A stretch of DNA of 35,852 bases, from positions 1 to 35,852 of the forward strand of contig DYKH01000049.1 of assembly GCA_020722685.1 (NCBI GenBank), read 5' to 3'. The DNA is from Caldithrix sp. (GTDB lineage: Bacteria; KSB1; UBA2214; DYKH01). Under the pieces are notes generated by a model. The model had not been told where the DNA came from and made no database searches. It worked only from the letters and a program-made list of their open reading frames with translations. This document shows, in pieces, positions 16,729 to 24,571 of this stretch. Within the stretch, counting starts at the first letter, position 1; the number at the start of each line of letters is the position of its first letter. Both the position numbers and the translations under genes were made by a program.

Positions 16729-17517
16729 CTAATCCATCGCTTTCGCCAATTGAAGCTTCAGCAGATAATCGTTTTCCTTGATGGCCTTGCGCACGATTTC
16801 GAGCGACCGGCCGTCTCCCTGCGTATCCAAATTGGCAACCTCGATGAACACCGGCTCCATTTCGTTCATCAACTTTGCCAAGTATTTGTGTTTCTTTTTG
16901 GAGATTTCTCGGCTGACCATTTTTGATTCCACCAAGAGCTCTTTCGCCAACTTTTTTTCTTCGGAGAAAACCGCAAGCCCTTCTTTGTCATAGCGCCCGT
17001 TCTGAATCTGCATCAAGACGAGGGTGCTTTTCTCCAAGTAATCGGACAAGCCGGGCCGCACATAATTTACAGGAGCCACCGAACCCTTCGCCGGAGAGTT
17101 GGTGCTAGTAATTTCCGTTTCCTGCACCACATGCTTGTCTACCATTTTGCGCTGAAGCTGTATTCCGGCAAAGACCGCTAACACAAAAACCACCGCCACT
17201 TCGGCAATCCGCATCCAGGTTCGTGGCGGCGCAAGGAACTGCTGAATTAGAAGCCAAACGGAATCCGCACTCCACCCGAGTGACTTTTCCCGTTTTGACG
17301 CGGCAATCCGCTCAAAAAGTGTGGATTCAATGTAAGCGGGTGCAGCCTGACGCGCCAGGTGTTTTTCTAATAACTTCTGGCTGAACCCAAAACGCTCAAG
17401 TGCTGCGTTGCACCGCGGGCAGCTTTTTGCGTGAGCAAGAGTCGCTTGCTTTTCCACCTCGCTGAGCTCGTTGTCCAGCATCGAGGAGATATTTTCTTGA
17501 TAGATCTTACACTTCAT
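16729..17517 (-). CDS. Zinc-finger anti-sigma factor, single membrane span
   Basis: The N-terminal cytoplasmic ZAS domain has Cys 3, the segment ISSMLDNELSEVEK and the H-x3-C-x2-C motif (HAKSCPRC), the zinc-binding fold that holds group IV sigma factors. One transmembrane helix follows at about residues 100-122 (AEVAVVFVLAVFAGIQL), then an outer helical region rich in Lys and Glu (EEKKLAKELLVESKMVSREISKKKHKYLAKLM) that resembles no known sensor. It lies directly downstream of the sigma gene and upstream of the HEAT gene. ATG 17517 puts the zinc domain at the N-terminus; ATG 17559 would add 14 residues. Confidence 0.85.
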   Translation of the reverse strand: MKCKIYQENISSMLDNELSEVEKQATLAHAKSCPRCNAALERFGFSQKLLEKHLARQAAPAYIESTLFERIAASKREKSLGWSADSVWLLIQQFLAPPRTWMRIAEVAVVFVLAVFAGIQLQRKMVDKHVVQETEITSTNSPAKGSVAPVNYVRPGLSDYLEKSTLVLMQIQNGRYDKEGLAVFSEEKKLAKELLVESKMVSREISKKKHKYLAKLMNEMEPVFIEVANLDTQGDGRSLEIVRKAIKENDYLLKLQLAKAMD

Positions 17518-17606
17518 TCGAACAACTCTACAACAAAACCATGATATGTCATTCTCCATTTCCCCAACGGAGATCGTTGACTTTCTCTTTTGCTGCTGAC
17601 TATTTT

Positions 17607-18188
17607 CTAAATTTTGATCGCGTATTCTTTTTCTAACCTTTTGGCAATATGATCTCTGGCTCGAAACACGCGCGACTTGACGTTGCCAATGCTGCAGCCC
17701 AAGATTTGTGCCACCTCCTCATACGCCAATCCTTCCAGCACGCCCAAAACAAAGGCGGCCCGGTAAATCTCGGGAATTTCCATGAGAACCCGCTGAAAAA
17801 TATCCGCAAATTCTTGGTGGAAAAACCTTTCTTCCGGATCGATGCTTTCCGTGGTACGCATACCGCCCGGAATGCCTTTCTCCACAAATTCATCGACAGA
17901 CCGTTGCGGTTTATTTTTGCTTCGCCGGGCCGTCGTAATGGCTTCATTCTTGGCAATACTGAAAAGCCAGGTGGAGAAATATTTGGCATCGCGCAGGGTA
18001 GAGAACTTTTTATAGACTTTGAAAAACACCTCCTGCGTCGCGTCAGCGGCATCTTCTTCGTGACCCAGCATGCGAAAAATGAAATTGTATATCGGATGTT
18101 GATAAGCCTCAAAAAGTATGCGAAAGGCACGTTCGTCGCCATCCATCGCCTGCCGTATGACGCGATCTTCGTTCTCTACTAATTGCAA
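17607..18188 (-). CDS. ECF (group IV) RNA polymerase sigma factor
   Basis: It has only sigma regions 2 and 4. Region 2 spans about residues 20-90 (FRILFEAYQHPIYNFIFRMLGHEEDAADATQEVFFKVYKKF, with the TWLFSIAKN end of region 2.4). Region 4 spans about 130-185 and contains the helix-turn-helix GLAYEEVAQILGCSIGNVKSRVFRAR. The 193-residue length is typical. It is followed by the membrane anti-sigma factor. The start is TTG 18188; no good ATG or GTG precedes region 2, and the ribosome site is weak. A likely self-recognised promoter lies upstream at 18231-18259. Confidence 0.93.
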   Translation of the reverse strand: MQLVENEDRVIRQAMDGDERAFRILFEAYQHPIYNFIFRMLGHEEDAADATQEVFFKVYKKFSTLRDAKYFSTWLFSIAKNEAITTARRSKNKPQRSVDEFVEKGIPGGMRTTESIDPEERFFHQEFADIFQRVLMEIPEIYRAAFVLGVLEGLAYEEVAQILGCSIGNVKSRVFRARDHIAKRLEKEYAIKI

Positions 18189-18230
18189 CTATTTTTCCGT
18201 ATTAGGTTCGGGCCTGACCTCTCTGCCGAA

Positions 18231-18259
18231 TAAGATAGGGAAAGGTGCAAAAGGTTGCA
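18231..18259 (-). promoter_or_regulatory. ECF-type promoter of the sigma operon
   Basis: The minus strand reads TGCAACC (18259-18253), a 16-base spacer and ATCTTA (18236-18231). An AAC-containing -35 with 16-base spacing and a TCTA-like -10 is the usual form of ECF promoters. The position, about 43 bases before the sigma start codon, fits autoregulation. Confidence 0.5.
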
Positions 18260-18393
18260 ACGAAATTTCTTGAGGACTCCAGCCTTGCCTCCAAGGATAG
18301 AACGCTTCAGCCATCTTTTAGCTTGCTTTTCATCAGCCCATTATCTACTTTTGGCCGAGAATTCACACTACAAAGGGAGGAATAAGTGACACT

Positions 18394-19419
18394 ATGGAAG
18401 ACTGCACGCGAAGAGAATTTGTAGCAAAGGGGGTTACCCTGACGGCGCTCCCGAGCGTCCTACAAGCTTTAGATACCAATTCAACTCCAACAGCCGGACG
18501 TTTGCCCATCATTCTTTGCAGCCGTGGTGAGGAATGGGGCCGCAAAGTTCTGAAACCTGCATGGGAAACTTGGACTCAAACTCACAGCATGTTGGATGCG
18601 ATAGAAAAAGGAGCGAATGTAGTTGAGCTCGATCCGAACGATCAAAGCGTGGGCTATGGCGGCCATCCCAACGAGGAAGGGATGGTCGAGCTGGACGCCT
18701 CCATCATGTCCGGACCGTTGCACAAGTGCGGTTCGGTAGCTTCATTAAGAAATATCAAGACTCCTTGCTCGGTGGCGCGAGTGGTGATGGAACGAACCGA
18801 TCACATCATGCTCGTTGGTGACGGTGCGAGGCGATTCGCGGTGGCGCACGGATTCAAAGAAGAGAATTTGCTAACGGAAAAATCCAGAGTGGATTGGCTC
18901 AAGTGGAAAGAGAATCTCAACAAGGACGACGACTGGTTTCCGCCGGCAGACAATGATTACAGTAAAGAATACCGCGACCGGCCGACCGGAACCATCAATG
19001 TTTTGGGCATCGATGAAAAGGGCGACGTTTTTGGCATCACTACCACTTCCGGCTTGGCGTATAAGATTCCCGGAAGAGTTGGGGATTCTCCCATCATCGG
19101 CGCGGGACTTTACCTTGACAATCAAGTCGGCGCTGCCGGGGCAACGGGCCGCGGCGAGGAAGTGATTCGCACCTGCGGCAGCTTTTTGGTGGTGGAAAAA
19201 ATGCGCGCCGGACTGTCACCGCAGGAAGCGTGCGAGTTCGCCTTGAAACGCATTCTGCAAGTCAACAACGGCAAAGCGGATTTCGAGGTCAAATTCGTAG
19301 CGGTAAACAAAAAGGGCGTGGTCGGCTGCGCGCAAATTCACAAGAGCCGCGGTCCCAATTGCTCATTCATCACCACCGAGGGATTTCGTGCGATCGAGGG
19401 AAGTTTTCTGTTGGAATGA
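18394..19419 (+). CDS. Tat-exported N4-(beta-N-acetylglucosaminyl)-L-asparaginase
   Basis: Ntn-hydrolase of the glycosylasparaginase family, which cleaves the GlcNAc-Asn bond of N-linked glycopeptides or related L-asparagine amides. The precursor cuts itself before the catalytic Thr, seen here as Thr 200 in RPTGTINVLGID. The beta chain then has the hallmark TTTSGLAYKIPGRVGDSPIIGAG and the substrate-binding segment NQVGAAGATGRGEEVIR. The N-terminus has a twin-arginine motif (TRREFVAKG) before a hydrophobic stretch, so it is probably exported folded to the periplasm. GGAGG lies 13 bases before ATG 18394, a long spacing. It is divergent from the sigma operon. Confidence 0.9.
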   Translation: MEDCTRREFVAKGVTLTALPSVLQALDTNSTPTAGRLPIILCSRGEEWGRKVLKPAWETWTQTHSMLDAIEKGANVVELDPNDQSVGYGGHPNEEGMVELDASIMSGPLHKCGSVASLRNIKTPCSVARVVMERTDHIMLVGDGARRFAVAHGFKEENLLTEKSRVDWLKWKENLNKDDDWFPPADNDYSKEYRDRPTGTINVLGIDEKGDVFGITTTSGLAYKIPGRVGDSPIIGAGLYLDNQVGAAGATGRGEEVIRTCGSFLVVEKMRAGLSPQEACEFALKRILQVNNGKADFEVKFVAVNKKGVVGCAQIHKSRGPNCSFITTEGFRAIEGSFLLE

Positions 19420-19432
19420 TTAAGCAGTGCAG

Positions 19433-19518
19433 TAATGGAGTATTGGATCATTGGAGTCGTGAGCCTATCCAGTACCTCAGTACTCCATTACTCCAACACT
19501 CCAGCAATCCATGCATCA
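19433..19518. repeat. Inverted 8-bp arrays (GGAGTNNT and complement) after the asparaginase gene
   Basis: The left part has three GGA-type units in 8-base register (GGAGTATT, GGATCATT, GGAGTCGT). The right part has about six complementary units ending in TCC (AGTACTCC, ATTACTCC, AACACTCC, AGCAATCC and weaker ones). AGTAATGGAGTA (19431-19442) and TACTCCATTACT (19481-19492) form a perfect 12-bp inverted repeat between them. Confidence 0.7.
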
Positions 19519-19547
19519 CTATAGTCAAGAAATAATCGTCACCCATC

Positions 19548-20597
19548 ATGACTGACACTTTTAAAAATAGACGCCTGACCGAAACGGTCAAATGCGCGGG
19601 CTGAGCCTCCAAGTTAGCGCCAAATGAATTGGCCGCAGCTTTGGAAAAGCTGCCAAAGATCCATGATCCCCGCGTGCTGGTCGGTTACAATACTGCCGAC
19701 GATGCCGGCGTTTTCAAGCTGAGCGATGACTTGGCCTTGGTGCAGACCGTCGATTTTTTCACCCCAGTGGTTGATGATCCCTACATGTACGGCCAAATAG
19801 CCGCTGCCAACGCCTTGAGTGACGTGTACGCAATGGGCGGAACGCCCATCGTTGCACTAAACATTCTCGGCTTTCCCAAGGACCTCTTTCCTTTAGAGGT
19901 GATGGCGGAAATTCTGCGTGGCGGCAATGACAAGACTGCCGAGGCGAATACCGTCATCGTCGGCGGGCACACAGTTACCGACGATGAGCTAAAATACGGC
20001 TTGGCCGTAACCGGCGCCATTCACCCGGATCGCATCCTCACCAATTCTGGCGCCCGGCCGGGAGACGTACTTTTTCTCACCAAGCCCATCGGCACGGGAA
20101 CCATCACAACGGCGCTGAAGGCGGGCAAGGCCTCGGCGGAGATGATTCAAAAGGTCACTGCTGCCATGGCCCAGCTCAATAAGACCGCCGCTGAAATTAG
20201 CCTTCGAGTAGGCGCTCACGCCTGTACCGACATCACCGGCTTTGGCTTGTTGGGACATGCTTTGGAGATGGCCGAAAGCAGCGGCGTCAGCTTGGTTATC
20301 GAGTACGCAAAAGTTCCCATTTTTCTCGAAGCTGTGCTGACCACGCAGCAAGGCTTCATTCCCGGCGGCACGCGGGCCAATCGCCTGTACGTTGCTCCCA
20401 AAGTGACTTTTGCCGATCGTTTGGGAGAGATCGAGCAGCTTTTGTTGTGCGATCCACAAACGTCCGGAGGATTGCTTGTGGCGGTCGCGCAAGAAAAGGC
20501 AGAAGAGATGCAAAGGGCGTTAAAGGAGGCTGGATTGGAACATAATATTATCGCGGAAGTGACGACGGATTCGCCTGGGCAAATTCGAGTGAAGTGA
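19548..20597 (+). CDS. selD: Selenide, water dikinase (selenophosphate synthetase), selenocysteine-containing
   Basis: Makes selenophosphate from selenide and ATP, the selenium donor for selenocysteine and other selenium cofactors. The frame from ATG 19548 reads MTDTFKNRRLTETVKCAG, then TGA (19602-19604), then ASKLAPNELAAALEKLPK. The TGA stands at residue 19, exactly where SelD proteins carry the catalytic Cys or selenocysteine, and the essential Lys follows three residues later (Lys 22), as in E. coli (Cys 17, Lys 20). Further motifs are DDAGVF, GGHTVTDDELKYGLAVTG, TDITGFGLLGHALEM and DPQTSGGLL. Read through, the product is 349 residues, normal length. A TTG at 19629 would miss the active site. 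A possible SECIS hairpin lies at 19629-19656. Confidence 0.93.
19629..19656 (+). promoter_or_regulatory. Candidate bacterial SECIS hairpin in selD mRNA
   Basis: A perfect 8-bp stem GCAGCTTT (19635-19642) / AAAGCTGC (19646-19653) with loop GGA lies inside the coding region. Outer pairing of TTGG with CCAA leaves a small CC bulge. The loop is about 38 bases after the TGA, near the upper end of the spacing seen for bacterial SECIS elements. Confidence 0.55.
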
Positions 20598-20611
20598 CCG
20601 ACAATCGCAGC

Positions 20612-20690
20612 GGAAATGCTTCCGGTGCGAGTAATTGAACGGGCCACTCATCCTGCTTCTCACGATCGCTCAGGAAATCTTTCCGGTGCG
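20612..20690. repeat. Two imperfect direct repeats with a short palindromic core
   Basis: GGAAATGCTTCCGGTGCG (20612-20629) and GGAAATCTTTCCGGTGCG (20673-20690) differ at two positions and lie 61 bases apart. Each has a GGAA/TTCC palindrome. AATCGCAG also occurs near both copies. The 20598-20823 spacer is otherwise featureless. Confidence 0.45.
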
Positions 20691-20823
20691 CAAAATCGCA
20701 GTGGATATGTACGCCACGCTTCTTCCATGAGATGGCCAGGGGAAAATACATCCTCCCGCTTGTGAGGATGATAGATTGGCGGACGGGCAGAAAGGGGATT
20801 TGAAGCACTGTCGGCGAGTGGCC

Positions 20824-21105
20824 TTACCCAGCATCAAAAGCTTCGATAGGGACTTCTACAGTTTGTTCAGGAGTCTCGTGTTCTTCGTGGATCGCCTTAA
20901 AACGTCTTTCAATAGCCAGCAGGGCATCAGCGGGATAGTAACGCTCACCACAACTCAAGCAGATTTCGCACGGCACGTTGCGAACGATTAGATATTTGCC
21001 CTCACGTCGATAGACATACTCCACTCGACGCTCCACAAATTCTTCGCCCCCGCAAAAATGGCATCTTCTATTTTCCGTAGAACTATCTCCAGCGAATCCT
21101 GGCAT
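20824..21105 (-). CDS. YgiT-type zinc-finger domain protein (MqsA antitoxin-like N-terminal domain)
   Basis: A protein of 93 residues with two zinc-binding CxxC pairs (CHFCGG and CLSCGE) around a beta hairpin ending in VPCEICLSCGERYYPAD. This matches the YgiT-type zinc-finger family, related to the N-terminal domain of the antitoxin MqsA but without its helix-turn-helix domain. Such proteins often sit next to a DUF4258 toxin-like gene. Only 70 bases separate this gene from its upstream neighbour, so no partner is present and it is solitary. ATG 21105 is the only reasonable start; it lacks a ribosome site, so expression is uncertain. Confidence 0.8.
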   Translation of the reverse strand: MPGFAGDSSTENRRCHFCGGEEFVERRVEYVYRREGKYLIVRNVPCEICLSCGERYYPADALLAIERRFKAIHEEHETPEQTVEVPIEAFDAG

Positions 21106-21175
21106 TAATGAACTTGGGCTGCGTGGGAATATAAGTTGTGATGATCACTCCCTCACTGATTCATCAAGGCTTGTA

Positions 21176-23545
21176 CTATCGAATCAATGCCATCTTCTTC
21201 GTCAAAAACCAATCTCTAAATCTGACACTGTACAGATAGATGCCCGAGGCCACATCTCGTCCGAGTCTATCTTTGCCATTCCAACTAATAGCAGAATCTC
21301 CGGCAGATTCTGGCGCATCCTCAAACATAGCGACTTCACGCCCTTGAATATCAAAAATCCTCAGGGTGACTTGACCGGTTGTCGGCACGTAGTAACGGAC
21401 TTTTGTTTGAGAGTTAAAGGGATTAGGGTAGTTTGAATAAAGAAGAAAATTCATTAAACGTATATCTTCTGTACTGACTTTTGTAGGAGCACGGGTATAC
21501 GCGTACAAGCTATTTTGAAGTGTTCCGGCATAAATCGTGCTATGATTCAAGCGATCACTTTCAATAACCATTATCTCGGGCTTGTGCCATCCGTTATTCA
21601 TCTCCGTCCAGCTAAGACCACCGTCTTCACTTACCAGTACCCCTTTTGACGGCAATCTAGTGGATGGACTAGGACTTGCTGGATCAGCAGACCTGCTCAT
21701 CGTTCCCATATAAAAAAGCTCAGGATTTTCAGGATCAATTGATAAGCAAGTACCTTGATCGCCAAGAAGCTTCCAATTCTGGCCCCTATCTTCACTAATG
21801 TACAGACCGATATGATTAGCAACAAAGACCTGCTGAGGATTATGAGGATGAATATAAAGATTCCAGTAACCCGGATTTGAAAGAGCAATTTGGGATGAGC
21901 AAACTTGCCAGCTTTGCCCACTATTTTGAGTTTTGAAAACATTATGAAAGGTACAGGCGTAGACAACCCTTGCATCAACTGGATCGACGATCACATTCAC
22001 GATATTGCTATCAGCGAGTCCGGCTTCCTGCCAACTTTCCCCCCGGTCGTCGCTTTTGAAAACACCTTTGTGTGTGGTCGCCAGATATATATAATGGCAC
22101 GTGCTGTCGTAGAAGACGTCCATATCACTGCCATTAATCTGATCAGGTAGTCCTGTTGTCTTTTTCCTCCAACTTTTCCCGTTGTCTATTGATTTGAAAA
22201 AGCCACCACATAGATATACCGCACCTGAAGGATTCGGAAAGGTATTACTGTCAAGAGCTAGATACACAATACTGGTATCCAGCGGATCAATGACGATTTT
22301 TTTCACACTTTGTTGAGTCGTATCCATTACATCTATCCGAACTGGGTGCCATGTCTTCCCTTCATCAGTGGACAAGTATGGGTAATTGCTGGTGCCCACG
22401 TAGATACTTTTGCTATTTTTCGGATTAATGGCTACCGAATAAATAATCCGTCCTTTTATTTCTTGGCCGATATCTTGCCAATTTCCACCTCCGTTTGTGC
22501 TTTTGTATAGACTTCCATTAGCCGTACCTAAGTAGAGAGTATTCATCACAGCATCAATTATCACGGTGTTGGCTTTTTTTTCGCAAAGTCCGTTGTTTTG
22601 GGGCTTCCAAATTTTGCCACCGTCTGTGCTTTTCCATAACCCTTGATCATCTGTACACACATAAAGTATATGCGGATTATTGGGATCGATGGCGATTTTC
22701 CATACAAGAGATGCTTTCAGATTGTTATTGATACAATACCAACTTTGGCCTCCGTCCTCACTCTTAAAAATGCTGCGATAAGGCTGGCTTGAGAGCCGCT
22801 CAAGAGCAGACCCGCAGACATTGAAGCCCACAACGTAGACAACGTCAGGGTTTTGCGGATCTATTTTCAGGTCATTCGGAATGTACAAATCTTCAAGACC
22901 ACTAATAATGTTTCCCCATGTCTTCCCGCCGTCGACGCTTTTAAAGATGCCCGTTCCATAGAAACGGGGTGAAAAGTTTGCAGCATAGTAAATAAAGCCT
23001 TCTCGCATGCGGTCATACTCCACACAAAAGCCGCCAAGATTGCCAAAGGATAAATACTTCCAGGTTATTCCCTCATCAGTAGATTTATAAAGACCGGTCT
23101 GAGCACAAAGTACTTCTTGCGGATTAAAAGGATTGATTTCAAGGTCGCGCCAGATGTTATTCGAATTTTCTTCAGTCACAAATTGCCAACTGTGACCAGC
23201 ATCTTGACTCTTAAAAACCCCGTCATAGCCACTGAGATATATAATATTCGGGTTTTGTGGGTCAAACTCCAGGTCATAGCCTCCTTCTGTTAGAACACTA
23301 TCATTTAGGCAGATCCATTGTTTGCCGCCATCCTCACTTTTGAACACGCCAGTAGTAAAGACAGTTACATAGAGTAGATTTCGGTTTTGCGGATGAATAA
23401 TAATGTCTCTGACATTCCCTCCGTGTGGACCGACATTCGACCAAAAATTATCACCGGCCGTGACATTGCCTGCCAGAAAAGTGAGGAACCAGGTCACCAC
23501 AATTCCTTGACTTACACAAAATATCCATCGCTTTGGGAAAAGCAT
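21176..23545 (-). CDS. Secreted BNR/Asp-box beta-propeller protein with type IX sorting domain
   Basis: A signal peptide (IVVTWFLTFLAGNVTAG) precedes many Asp-box repeats of the form G-x-F/L-K-S-x-D-G-G-x-x-W (GVFKSEDGGKQW, GLYKSTDEGITW, GIFKSVDGGKTWG, GLWKSTDGGKIW), alternating with I-D-P-x-N-P-x-x-x-Y-V. This is the sortilin/sialidase-like propeller layout, probably two tandem propellers. It lacks recognisable sialidase catalytic residues, so binding or a structural role is more likely than hydrolysis. The C-terminus is a type A sorting domain (SNYPNPFNSQTKVRYYVP, IFDIQGREV, SWNGKDRLGRDVASGIYLY). ATG 23545 has AAGGTG four bases upstream; the longer ATG 23581 form is unlikely. It follows the small secreted protein by 57 bases. 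Confidence 0.88.
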   Translation of the reverse strand: MLFPKRWIFCVSQGIVVTWFLTFLAGNVTAGDNFWSNVGPHGGNVRDIIIHPQNRNLLYVTVFTTGVFKSEDGGKQWICLNDSVLTEGGYDLEFDPQNPNIIYLSGYDGVFKSQDAGHSWQFVTEENSNNIWRDLEINPFNPQEVLCAQTGLYKSTDEGITWKYLSFGNLGGFCVEYDRMREGFIYYAANFSPRFYGTGIFKSVDGGKTWGNIISGLEDLYIPNDLKIDPQNPDVVYVVGFNVCGSALERLSSQPYRSIFKSEDGGQSWYCINNNLKASLVWKIAIDPNNPHILYVCTDDQGLWKSTDGGKIWKPQNNGLCEKKANTVIIDAVMNTLYLGTANGSLYKSTNGGGNWQDIGQEIKGRIIYSVAINPKNSKSIYVGTSNYPYLSTDEGKTWHPVRIDVMDTTQQSVKKIVIDPLDTSIVYLALDSNTFPNPSGAVYLCGGFFKSIDNGKSWRKKTTGLPDQINGSDMDVFYDSTCHYIYLATTHKGVFKSDDRGESWQEAGLADSNIVNVIVDPVDARVVYACTFHNVFKTQNSGQSWQVCSSQIALSNPGYWNLYIHPHNPQQVFVANHIGLYISEDRGQNWKLLGDQGTCLSIDPENPELFYMGTMSRSADPASPSPSTRLPSKGVLVSEDGGLSWTEMNNGWHKPEIMVIESDRLNHSTIYAGTLQNSLYAYTRAPTKVSTEDIRLMNFLLYSNYPNPFNSQTKVRYYVPTTGQVTLRIFDIQGREVAMFEDAPESAGDSAISWNGKDRLGRDVASGIYLYSVRFRDWFLTKKMALIR

Positions 23546-23602
23546 TTTACACCTTCTATGAACAATAGGCAGGGAAGGCATTCTCTCGTGTTAAGACAAC
23601 AT

Positions 23603-24058
23603 TTAGTAATTACTGACACTCCCGTAGTTTCGATAGAATCGAGCGCCATCGCTTTGCGCACAGACTGCCAAAGTGATGGTGTAGTCTGTGTTGGCTTGGT
23701 AGGTCACTTCACCGCTAGCGCTATAGTCTCTATTCTGACCGAGTGGTAAGTCCTGGACCCAAAAAGAACTCCAAATGGTCCAAGTATTATCACAAAAGTC
23801 AGACGTGGCGTTTTTATCATCATTTATTCTGTCATATTTGCCATAATGAGCCCAGTAATAGGTCAGGTTACTTGACCCGGTTGTAAACCCATCCGAATCT
23901 TGGCCATTGCTACCTGAAACGTTCACGACATAGCACACAGGCAGTGGAGGAGGTGGATCAGGTTCTGATTCCATCGTCTGAGCCAAACCGAATCCAAAAC
24001 GCCAAATGAGCAAAAAAATGGTCAAAATGAAGGCTCGTGAAAATTTGCTCTTTTTCAT
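23603..24058 (-). CDS. Small secreted protein of unknown function
   Basis: A protein of 151 residues with a clear signal peptide (KKSKFSRAFILTIFLLIWRFGFGLAQ) and then a proline-rich segment (PDPPPPLP). A compact, Tyr/Ser/Asn/Asp-rich domain follows with three cysteines (PVCYVV, DFCDNTW, AVCAQSD). The composition suggests an extracellular beta-sandwich; no family is recognised and no sorting domain is present. AAGGAGGG lies six bases before ATG 24058, one of the strongest ribosome sites in the window. It is the first gene of a likely two-gene unit with the BNR propeller protein. Confidence 0.65.
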   Translation of the reverse strand: MKKSKFSRAFILTIFLLIWRFGFGLAQTMESEPDPPPPLPVCYVVNVSGSNGQDSDGFTTGSSNLTYYWAHYGKYDRINDDKNATSDFCDNTWTIWSSFWVQDLPLGQNRDYSASGEVTYQANTDYTITLAVCAQSDGARFYRNYGSVSNY

Positions 24059-24329
24059 GATAGCCCTCCTTTTTGAAGATTGAAAGAATGCCTTCCCTAA
24101 CCTTCTATCTGTGGAAAAACGCTATATAATCCTTCGCGGCGGGGAAAATATCTCCCAATATTTATCCCGAATTATTCAATTCGATTGCGGAAAACTAATC
24201 ACGAGGGCAGTCTGGTCATACTCAACTCAACTAGCAAGAATTGGACTCGCCCAATATTTGTTCACTCGGGGCCGCATTCTCCCAGCATTGAGTAGGTCAA
24301 TGTCTAATCAATAGCCTATTCAGTACTTT

Positions 24330-24533
24330 TTATATTTCCACAAAGCACTTCCTCGGCGGCTGACAGGACTCCGGATCAACCACGTTATTATCCGGCCCCA
24401 CCACATTGGCTGTCTTGAGACAAGTATATTGCGCCGTCAATGCGAATTCTTGTTCATCCATGTGGCGCAGCAAGTCGGGAACTTGAGTGGCTTTGCTCAT
24501 GAATTTCGCACAGACTGGTTTATCGTTTCTCAT
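24330..24533 (-). CDS. Small cysteine-containing peptide, possible modified-peptide precursor
   Basis: From ATG 24533, with GGGAG eight bases upstream, the product is 67 residues with four cysteines (8, 38, 57, 63). The last two lie in a C-terminal segment rich in Pro (PESCQPPRKCFVEI). The first 36 residues are charged and leader-like (DLLRHMDEQEFALTAQ). No secretion signal or known domain is recognised. The layout would fit a ribosomally made, modified peptide or a small metal-binding protein, but no modifying enzyme is adjacent; the radical SAM/SPASM gene is nearly 13 kb away. The longer frame from 24605 runs into the repeat cassette and is unlikely. Confidence 0.45.
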   Translation of the reverse strand: MRNDKPVCAKFMSKATQVPDLLRHMDEQEFALTAQYTCLKTANVVGPDNNVVDPESCQPPRKCFVEI

Positions 24534-24571
24534 TGTGAAATCTCCCAAATCATAATCCAAACGGCTTTGAT

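Noticed and set aside
20548..20808. 86-residue minus-strand frame after selD
   Set aside because: It overlaps the selD 3' end and runs through the direct repeats; no family match.
20824..21175. Complete toxin-antitoxin pair around the YgiT-type protein
   Set aside because: Only 70 bases separate it from the next gene and no DUF4258-like frame exists on either side.
24111..24314. 67-residue plus-strand open frame starting GTG between divergent spacers
   Set aside because: It has no ribosome site and no recognisable domain, and it is oriented against both neighbours. A TATAAT at 24125 has no -35 partner.
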